From Limnohabitans sp. Rim8 (GTDB lineage: Bacteria > Pseudomonadota > Gammaproteobacteria > Burkholderiales > Burkholderiaceae_C): a stretch of 13,196 bases of DNA. The position numbers and the translations under genes are program-made. Numbering within the stretch: the stretch's first letter is position 1; every line of letters begins with the position of its first letter. This document shows, piece by piece, positions 8,729-13,196 of this stretch. The stretch spans positions 1-13,196 of the forward strand of contig CAMDXR010000049.1 in the NCBI GenBank assembly GCA_945877725.1. Reading direction: 5' to 3'. The notes beneath the pieces are model-generated. The model saw nothing but the letters and a program-made list of their open reading frames with translations. It was not told the DNA's origin and did no database searches.

Positions 8729-9978
8729 CGGTCAATCTCTCCAAAAACGATGTCCATGGTCCCAATGATCGCGACCGCATCGGCCAGCATGTGTCCACGG
8801 GCCATTTCATCGAGGGTGGCTAAATGGGCAAAGCCCGGGGCACGAATTTTCAGGCGGTAAGGCTTGTTGGCCCCATCGCTGACGATGTAAATACCGAACT
8901 CACCCTTGGGGTGTTCGACTGCGGCATAGGCCTCGCCTTCGGGCACATGAAAACCTTCGGTGAAAAGCTTGAAATGGTGAATCAAGTCTTCCATGTTGGA
9001 CTTCATGCCCTCGCGCGCTGGCGGAGCTACTTTGTGGTTATCGGTGATCACCGGGCCGGGGTTGGCACGCAACCACTTGACACACTGCTGAATGATGCGA
9101 TTGGACTCGCGCATCTCTTGCACACGCACAAGATAACGGTCGTAACTGTCACCGGTCTTGCCCACAGGCACGTCGAAGTCAACCTGGGCATAGGCGTCGT
9201 AGGGTTGCTTTTTGCGCAAATCCCAGGCAAAGCCGGAACCGCGCAGCATGGGGCCGGTCATGCCCAGATTCAAGGCGCGATCGGCTGGCACCACACCAAT
9301 CCCCACGGTGCGCTGTTTCCAGATTCGGTTGTCGGTCAGCAGGGTTTCGTACTCGTCCACGCACTTGGGGAAGCGCTGGGTAAAGTCGTCAATAAAATCA
9401 AGCAAAGAACCACTGCGGTTTTTGTTGAGCTGCTCAATGGCCTTGGCGTTTTTGATCTTGTTGACCTTGTACTGCGGCATGCTGTCAGGCAAGTCACGGT
9501 AAACCCCACCTGGACGGAAATAGGCGGCGTGCATGCGGGCACCGGATACGGCCTCGTACATGTCGAACAGGTCTTCGCGCTCGCGGAAGGTGTAGATCAG
9601 AATGGTGGAGCTGCCGCAATCGTTGCCGTGCGAACCCAACCACATCAGGTGGTTCAGGATGCGCGTGATTTCAGAAAACATCACACGGATGAATTGCGCT
9701 CGCATGGGCACTTCGAGGCCCAACATTTTTTCGATGGCCAGGCAATAGGCATGCTCGTTGCACATCATGGACACGTAATCGAGACGGTCCATGTAGGGCA
9801 GCGACTGGATGTAAGTTTTGCTCTCAGCCAATTTTTCGGTTGCACGGTGCAGCAGTCCAATGTGCGGATCGGCGCGTTGCACCACTTCGCCATCGAGCTC
9901 CAACACCAAGCGCAACACTCCGTGAGCCGCCGGGTGCTGTGGACCGAAGTTCAGCGTGTAATTCTTGATTTCGGCCAT
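8725..9978 (-). CDS. nuoD: NADH-quinone oxidoreductase subunit D (NuoD), quinone-site subunit
   Basis: 49-kDa-type subunit related to the large subunit of [NiFe] hydrogenases but lacking the metal site. With NuoB and NuoH it forms the quinone reduction site. It has 417 residues. The N-terminal loop GPQHPAAHG carries H19, and Y68 lies in MDRLDYVSM; their separation matches H38 and Y87 of Thermus Nqo4, the residues that contact the quinone head group. The conserved segments CNEHAYCLA and GSHGNDCGSS follow. The protein ends with MDIVFGEIDR, the canonical C-terminus. The ATG at 9978 lies one base after the nuoC stop, with GGAGG about eleven bases upstream within the end of nuoC. nuoC and nuoD are separate genes here, not fused as in E. 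coli. Confidence 0.98.
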   Translation of the reverse strand: MAEIKNYTLNFGPQHPAAHGVLRLVLELDGEVVQRADPHIGLLHRATEKLAESKTYIQSLPYMDRLDYVSMMCNEHAYCLAIEKMLGLEVPMRAQFIRVMFSEITRILNHLMWLGSHGNDCGSSTILIYTFREREDLFDMYEAVSGARMHAAYFRPGGVYRDLPDSMPQYKVNKIKNAKAIEQLNKNRSGSLLDFIDDFTQRFPKCVDEYETLLTDNRIWKQRTVGIGVVPADRALNLGMTGPMLRGSGFAWDLRKKQPYDAYAQVDFDVPVGKTGDSYDRYLVRVQEMRESNRIIQQCVKWLRANPGPVITDNHKVAPPAREGMKSNMEDLIHHFKLFTEGFHVPEGEAYAAVEHPKGEFGIYIVSDGANKPYRLKIRAPGFAHLATLDEMARGHMLADAVAIIGTMDIVFGEIDR

Positions 9979-9979
9979 A

Positions 9980-10588
9980 TCAGTTCAGGCCTCCGTAGTT
10001 GTCTTCGCGGATGATGCGCGGCGTGATCTCGCGTGGCTCAATGCTGACCGGCTCGTAAATCACGCGCTTGCGTTCGGCGTCGTAGCGCATTTCGACATGT
10101 CCGGACAGCGGGAAATCCTTGCGGAAAGGGTGTCCGATGAAACCGTAATCGGTCAGGATGCGGCGCAGATCGTTGTGACCTTCGAACACGATGCCGTACA
10201 AATCAAAGGCCTCGCGCTCGTACCAATTGGCCGAATTCCAGAGGTCATTGACTGAATCAACCAAAGGCAAATCGTCTTCTGGGCACAGCACCTTGACACG
10301 CACGCGCTGGTTCAGGCTTACCGACAACAAATGCACGGTGACGCCAAATCGAGGGCCGTCGGTGCCGACATCGCGGTAAGTGGAATAGTCCACACCCGCC
10401 AAGTCAATCAATTGTTCAAACTTACAGCCATCAGCATCGCGCAGGGTTTGCATCACGCTCAAGTAATGGGCTGCAGTCACATGAACAGTCAACTCGCCCA
10501 AAGCCAGAGAAATGTTTTGGATGCGATCACCGAGCGCGACGGTCAGGGAGTCTTTCAGGTCTTCGGGACGAATGGAGAAATCGGTCAT
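9980..10588 (-). CDS. nuoC: NADH-quinone oxidoreductase subunit C (NuoC)
   Basis: 30-kDa-type subunit of the connecting arm of complex I, which scaffolds NuoD and carries no cofactor. It has 202 residues. The family signature is present near residues 125-160: WYEREAFDLYGIVFEGH, then DLRRILTDYGF and GHPFRKDFP. The reading frame can be extended to 10612 inside nuoB, but there are two adjacent ATG codons at 10591 and 10588. A GAGGG at 10596-10600 lies four bases from the first and seven from the second, so the second is chosen (MTDFSIRP), matching the usual start in related bacteria. This leaves a ten-base gap after nuoB. Confidence 0.96.
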   Translation of the reverse strand: MTDFSIRPEDLKDSLTVALGDRIQNISLALGELTVHVTAAHYLSVMQTLRDADGCKFEQLIDLAGVDYSTYRDVGTDGPRFGVTVHLLSVSLNQRVRVKVLCPEDDLPLVDSVNDLWNSANWYEREAFDLYGIVFEGHNDLRRILTDYGFIGHPFRKDFPLSGHVEMRYDAERKRVIYEPVSIEPREITPRIIREDNYGGLN

Positions 10589-10595
10589 CATCGTT

Positions 10596-10600
10596 CCCTC
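10596..10600 (-). promoter_or_regulatory. Shine-Dalgarno sequence of nuoC
   Basis: GAGGG on the minus strand overlaps the TGA stop of nuoB and lies seven bases upstream of the ATG at 10588. It decides the nuoC start against the longer in-frame opening within nuoB and suggests coupling of nuoC translation to termination of nuoB. Confidence 0.7.
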
Positions 10601-11078
10601 AAGCGCGCGCAATGGTGTGCGTACGGCGAATCTTCTGCTGCAACTGAATGATGCCGTAAATCAAAGCTTCTGCGGTGGGGGGGCAGCCGGGAACGTACAC
10701 ATCGACGGGCACGATGCGATCACAACCGCGCACCACCGAATAGCTGTAATGGTAATAACCACCGCCGTTGGCACATGAACCCATCGAGATCACCCAACGT
10801 GGCTCCGACATTTGATCGTAAACCTTACGCAAGGCAGGTGCCATTTTGTTACACAGGGTACCGGCCACGATCATCAAGTCGGCTTGTCGGGGGCTGGCAC
10901 GGAACACCTCGGCACCAAAACGTCCAAGGTCATAGCGCGCAGCTGCCGAATGCATCATCTCGACGGCACAGCAAGCCAGCCCAAAGGTCATCGGCCAGAG
11001 CGAACCGGTCTTGGCCCAATTCACCACTGAGTCGTAACTCGTGGTGACAAAGCCCTCTTTCATCACGCCTTCAATCAT
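10599..11078 (-). CDS. nuoB: NADH-quinone oxidoreductase subunit B (NuoB), cluster N2 subunit
   Basis: Subunit carrying the terminal [4Fe-4S] cluster N2, which donates electrons to quinone at the interface with NuoD and NuoH. It has 159 residues. The four ligands are the adjacent C36 and C37 (GLACCAVEMM), C102 (GSCANGGG) and C132 (PGCPP). The start MIEGVMKEGF at 11078 is supported by a GAGGA (11085-11089) six bases upstream. The gap to nuoA is 43 bases and holds no other feature I can recognise. Homology to the small subunit of [NiFe] hydrogenases is known for the family. All residues expected for function are in place. Confidence 0.98.
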   Translation of the reverse strand: MIEGVMKEGFVTTSYDSVVNWAKTGSLWPMTFGLACCAVEMMHSAAARYDLGRFGAEVFRASPRQADLMIVAGTLCNKMAPALRKVYDQMSEPRWVISMGSCANGGGYYHYSYSVVRGCDRIVPVDVYVPGCPPTAEALIYGIIQLQQKIRRTHTIARA

Positions 11079-11121
11079 TTTTAATCCTCAAGCAGGCTGA
11101 ATGGAGTAGTTATTGGAGCTG

Positions 11122-11481
11122 TCATTCCCAGTCCAATGCGCCTTTTTTCCACTCGTAGACAAAGCCCACAACCAGAATGGCGAGAAAAATAACGACGGCC
11201 ACAAAGCCCGCCACGCCCACTTCCTTGAGGGCTACCGCCCAAGGGAACAAAAAGGCGATTTCTAAGTCGAAAAGGATGAACAAAATGGCCACCAAGTAGT
11301 AGCGCACATCGAACTTCATGCGGGCGTCTTCAAACGCTTCAAAGCCGCACTCATATGGGGAGTTTTTTTCTGCGTCAGGTTTGTTGGGGCCGAGGATGTA
11401 GCCCAAAACCTGAGGAATGATGCCGACAGCTACGCCGACCAAAATGAACAAGAGGATAGGAAGGTATTGATCGAGGTTCAT
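11122..11481 (-). CDS. nuoA: NADH-quinone oxidoreductase subunit A (NuoA)
   Basis: ND3-like membrane subunit and first gene of the nuo operon. It has 119 residues and three hydrophobic helices (about 7-27, 61-82 and 88-108). The conserved loop SPYECGFEAFEDAR at 41-54, which closes over the quinone site, and the acidic helix FDLEIAFLFPWA (D72, E74) are both present. The start MNLDQYLP at 11481 gives the usual family length. The frame stays open to a TTG at 11517, but that codon lies within a hairpin and would add 12 unconserved residues. The chosen ATG has no good Shine-Dalgarno sequence (GTTTCAAG precedes it), which is unusual for the first gene of a large operon. Confidence 0.96.
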   Translation of the reverse strand: MNLDQYLPILLFILVGVAVGIIPQVLGYILGPNKPDAEKNSPYECGFEAFEDARMKFDVRYYLVAILFILFDLEIAFLFPWAVALKEVGVAGFVAVVIFLAILVVGFVYEWKKGALDWE

Positions 11482-11506
11482 CTTGAAACTGACGGTATCA
11501 CCGAAT

Positions 11507-11538
11507 GAATGGCTCAAACCAAGAGGAATGAGCCATTC
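11507..11538 (-). promoter_or_regulatory. Perfect inverted repeat (hairpin) between tRNA-Leu and nuoA
   Basis: A 10-bp perfect stem pairs 11507-11516 (gaatggctca) with 11529-11538 (tgagccattc), with a 12-base loop. It starts 8 bases after the CCA end of the tRNA and ends 25 bases before the nuoA ATG. No run of T follows on the minus strand, so it is not a typical Rho-independent terminator. It may mark the processed 5' end of the nuo mRNA, stabilise the message, or influence nuoA translation. The structure is directly visible; any role is inference. Confidence 0.6.
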
Positions 11539-11546
11539 TGTTTGTC

Positions 11547-11631
11547 TGGTGCCGTCGGCGAGACTCGAACTCGCACAGCTTTCGCCACTACCCCCTCAAG
11601 ATAGCGTGTCTACCAATTTCACCACGACGGC
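11547..11631 (-). tRNA. tRNA-Leu, anticodon GAG
   Basis: An 85-base cloverleaf with encoded CCA (11547-11549) and discriminator A (11550). The acceptor stem pairs GCCGTCG with CGACGGC. The D-arm has a 3-bp stem (GTG/CAC) with GG in the loop. The anticodon stem CTATC/GGTAG, with one T-G wobble, encloses the loop TTGAGGG, giving anticodon GAG at 11595-11597. A 13-base variable arm, as expected of a class II tRNA, holds a short GGC/GCT stem. The T-arm is GCGAG-TTCGAGT-CTCGC. It closely resembles E. coli leuU tRNA-Leu(GAG), which also lies next to secG. It reads CTC and CTT codons. The gene lies 143 bases after secG and 65 bases before nuoA, in the same direction. Confidence 0.97.
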
Positions 11632-11693
11632 TGGATACTTTTGTCCAAATTGCATGAGGCGCGTCAAAAGACACATTTAGCTCTTGGGACAAT

Positions 11694-11721
11694 CCCGTAG
11701 TTTACTCTGAAAAACTGTCAA
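11694..11721 (-). promoter_or_regulatory. Weak candidate promoter upstream of tRNA-Leu/nuo
   Basis: A consensus -35 box, TTGACA, lies at 11716-11721 on the minus strand. The -10 position at 16-base spacing reads TACGGG (11694-11699), a poor match to TATAAT. A start here would lie some 55-60 bases upstream of the tRNA. The remainder of the secG-tRNA gap (11632-11774) is AT-rich, with short palindromes such as TTTCGAAA and TGTGCACA but no stem followed by a T-run, so I see no terminator after secG. Read-through from tpiA-secG is equally possible. Confidence 0.2.
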
Positions 11722-11774
11722 ATTCCTTTCGAAAACCCTGAAAATTGTGCACAGCAACAAAGCTTAATTGGAGC

Positions 11775-12170
11775 TTACTTGGCGGGCGCTGGCGGCACGC
11801 TGTTGTCGGGCTTCGCGGCAGGGGCTGACGGGGTATTTCCTGGAATTTGAGCCGCAGGACTGGTGTCTGCAGGTGCCGCAGGCGCAGTGACGGTAGTTCC
11901 TTCAAGAACGCTGTTGGTCGAGGCTGCGGGACGGACATTGCTGAAATAGGCTAGCAACAATGTGCATACAAAGAAAACGGTTGCCAACACGGCTGTGGTG
12001 CGTGACAAAAAGTTGGCACCGCCCGTGGCCCCAAACAAACTGCCCGAACCCCCGCTTCCAAAGGCTGCCCCCATGTCTGCGCCTTTGCCCTGCTGGATCA
12101 GGATCAAACCGATCATGGCCAGAGCGGACAACATCTGCACCACCAAAATCAAAGTCAAAATCATGCTCAT
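11775..12170 (-). CDS. secG: Preprotein translocase subunit SecG
   Basis: Small inner-membrane subunit of the SecYEG protein-export channel that helps SecA-driven translocation. It has 131 residues. Two membrane helices (about 3-23 and 57-77) flank the conserved cytoplasmic segment LIQQGKGADMGAAFGSG at 24-40 and a glycine/serine-rich linker. From about residue 80 a low-complexity tail rich in Ala, Pro, Thr and Ser follows; length and content of this tail vary in the family. ATG at 12170 is chosen because GGAG lies six bases upstream; an in-frame TTG at 12182 would overlap that site. A second ATG two codons later is also possible. The gene lies 37 bases after tpiA, a common arrangement in betaproteobacteria. 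Confidence 0.96.
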   Translation of the reverse strand: MSMILTLILVVQMLSALAMIGLILIQQGKGADMGAAFGSGGSGSLFGATGGANFLSRTTAVLATVFFVCTLLLAYFSNVRPAASTNSVLEGTTVTAPAAPADTSPAAQIPGNTPSAPAAKPDNSVPPAPAK

Positions 12171-12176
12171 CTGTCT

Positions 12177-12180
12177 CTCC
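12177..12180 (-). promoter_or_regulatory. Shine-Dalgarno sequence of secG
   Basis: GGAG on the minus strand (within TTGGAGAGACAG) is spaced six bases from the ATG at 12170. It rules out the upstream TTG, which shares a base with it, as the secG start. Confidence 0.65.
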
Positions 12181-12207
12181 AAAAATCAATAAAAGTTAAG
12201 CGAAGAC

Positions 12208-12960
12208 TCAACGCGAAGCGGTCTTCAACATCGATAAAAAGTCGGGCGCTTTCAGCGCTGCGCCACCGATCAGGCCACCATCCACATCAGGCTGGGCCAG
12301 CAGTTCGGCGGCATTGGTGGCATTCATGCTGCCACCGTACAAAATAGACACCCGGTCTGCGTGCGCACTGGCGGCTTGTAACTGTGCCCGCAAAACCGCA
12401 TGCACTTGTTGCGCTTGCTCAGGACTTGCAGTCAAACCCGTACCGATCGCCCAGACGGGTTCATAGGCCACCACGATTTCACTGATGCAATGACCGTTGG
12501 CATGGATCACAGCGGCCAACTGGCGCTTGACCACGGCCTCGGTCTGACCTGCTTCACGCTCAGCCAAGCTCTCGCCCACACACACGATCGGGGTAATGCC
12601 TGCGGCCAGAGCGCGTTGCGCCTTGGTGGCCACTAAAGCATCGGTTTCGTTATGGTATTGGCGGCGCTCGGAATGCCCGACGATGCAATAACGCACCGCA
12701 AAATCCTGCAACATGCTGGCCGAGATTTCACCGGTAAAGGCACCAGACAATTGGGCCGATACATCTTGCGCGCCGAGATCAATGGCAGAACCCTTGAGCA
12801 AAGTTTGCAACTGCGACAAATAAACCGATGGCACGCACACCGCTGTGCGGCAACCCACCGAAGACATACCGGCCAACACATCGGAAATCAGGGAAGCATT
12901 GGCAGCCAAGTTGCCGTTCATCTTCCAGTTACCGACCATCAATTTGCTGTGCGTACTCAT
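12208..12960 (-). CDS. tpiA: Triosephosphate isomerase
   Basis: Cytoplasmic glycolytic and gluconeogenic enzyme interconverting dihydroxyacetone phosphate and glyceraldehyde 3-phosphate. It has 250 residues, the normal length. Catalytic residues are in place: N11 and K13 in GNWKMNG, H96 in IVGHSERR, and E167 in AYEPVWAIGTG, which also contains the flexible phosphate-gripping loop 6. The phosphate-binding segments LYGGSMN (207-213) and GGLIGGAAL (228-236) follow. The frame is open 51 codons further upstream, but MSTHSKLMVGNWKMNG at 12960 matches the family start and overlaps the preceding gene's stop by four bases (ATGA), suggesting coupled translation with the quinone oxidoreductase. Confidence 0.98.
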   Translation of the reverse strand: MSTHSKLMVGNWKMNGNLAANASLISDVLAGMSSVGCRTAVCVPSVYLSQLQTLLKGSAIDLGAQDVSAQLSGAFTGEISASMLQDFAVRYCIVGHSERRQYHNETDALVATKAQRALAAGITPIVCVGESLAEREAGQTEAVVKRQLAAVIHANGHCISEIVVAYEPVWAIGTGLTASPEQAQQVHAVLRAQLQAASAHADRVSILYGGSMNATNAAELLAQPDVDGGLIGGAALKAPDFLSMLKTASR

Positions 12961-13196
12961 GACCAGGTCACCACAATCTTGCCCACATGCTGATTCGTCT
13001 CCATCAGGGCGTGGGCCTGGGCTGCACCCGATGGCCACCCGCCACCAGCCTCCGTGGCTGCAAAAACACTGTGAATCACAGGCTTCATGCGGCCGGACGC
13101 CAGCCAAGGCCATACATGGTCACGCAAAGATTGGGCTATCGCCCCTTTGAACGCCACAGGACGCTGCCGCAAAGTAGAACCCGTGATGGTCAAGCG
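12957..13196 (-). CDS. NAD(P)H:quinone oxidoreductase, zinc-binding-dehydrogenase type, C-terminal fragment
   Basis: The last 79 residues of a gene whose start lies beyond the high-coordinate edge. The frame is open to the last base. The sequence contains ITGSTLR, the segment AIAQSLRDHVWPWLASG, KPVIHSVF, and a final AAQAHALME...GKIVVTW. These match the C-terminus of medium-chain dehydrogenase/reductase proteins of the quinone oxidoreductase (PIG3/QorA-like) group, which use NAD(P)H to reduce quinones or similar carbonyl compounds. The nucleotide-binding core is outside the window, so the exact subfamily is unsure. The stop codon overlaps the tpiA start by four bases, a linkage I recall from other Comamonadaceae. 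Confidence 0.85.
   Translation of the reverse strand, partial: RLTITGSTLRQRPVAFKGAIAQSLRDHVWPWLASGRMKPVIHSVFAATEAGGGWPSGAAQAHALMETNQHVGKIVVTWS

Noticed and set aside
8824..10014. Long plus-strand open frame (about 396 codons) antisense to nuoD
   Set aside because: It lies wholly over nuoD and the end of nuoC, whose protein sequences are clearly conserved. The antisense product has no recognisable family and arises from codon bias on the opposite strand.
11507..11538. Intrinsic terminator after tRNA-Leu
   Set aside because: A stem-loop exists, but no T-run follows on the minus strand and nuoA begins 25 bases later, so termination there is not supported.
11702..11938. Minus-strand frame of about 78 codons overlapping the end of secG and the following gap
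   Set aside because: Most of it is an out-of-frame reading of the secG tail; it has a low-complexity product and no evident ribosome-binding site.
12961..13113. 51-codon upstream extension of tpiA
   Set aside because: It overlaps the conserved end of the quinone oxidoreductase in another frame and is not part of triosephosphate isomerase, whose N-terminus starts just before KLMVGNWKMNG.
1..13196. Mobile elements, CRISPR arrays, defence or biosynthetic cassettes
   Set aside because: Every long reading frame resolves to a conserved core gene, no gap exceeds 143 bases, and no spaced repeats, transposase motifs or attachment-site duplications were seen. The tRNA has no integrase or truncated copy beside it.

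Overview
The window is a continuous stretch of conserved housekeeping genes, all read from the minus strand. The protein sequences and gene order (quinone oxidoreductase, tpiA, secG, tRNA-Leu, nuoABCDEFGHIJKLM) point to a betaproteobacterium of the order Burkholderiales, most likely the family Comamonadaceae. That placement is inferred from recalled family sequences, not from a database search.

In transcription order (high to low coordinates) the layout is as follows. (1) 13196-12957 holds the C-terminal end of a zinc-binding-dehydrogenase-type NAD(P)H:quinone oxidoreductase, whose stop overlaps the next start. (2) 12960-12208 is tpiA, triosephosphate isomerase. (3) 12170-11775 is secG, a subunit of the SecYEG translocon, with an Ala/Pro-rich tail. 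(4) 11774-11632 is the longest non-coding stretch (143 bases); it has no convincing terminator and only a weak promoter candidate. (5) 11631-11547 is tRNA-Leu with anticodon GAG and an encoded CCA. (6) 11546-11482 is a short leader with a perfect 10-bp hairpin. (7) 11481-1 is the respiratory complex I operon, nuoA to nuoL complete, plus the first 30 codons of nuoM.

The nuo genes encode proton-pumping NADH:quinone oxidoreductase (complex I). NuoE, NuoF and NuoG form the NADH-oxidising module: FMN in NuoF, iron-sulfur clusters in all three. NuoB, NuoC, NuoD and NuoI form the connecting module with the terminal clusters and the quinone site. NuoA, H, J, K, L and M are membrane subunits that translocate protons. 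The genes are packed with tiny gaps or overlaps of 1, 4 or 8 bases, as expected for a translationally coupled operon. All cofactor ligands I looked for are present. The optional N7 cluster ligands of NuoG are absent, as in most complex I enzymes.

I found no mobile element, CRISPR array, phage gene, defence gene or foreign-looking insertion, and no previously undescribed system. The points most worth a second look are the hairpin and poor ribosome-binding site in front of nuoA, the position of tRNA-Leu(GAG) between secG and nuoA, and the low-complexity segments in NuoL and SecG.
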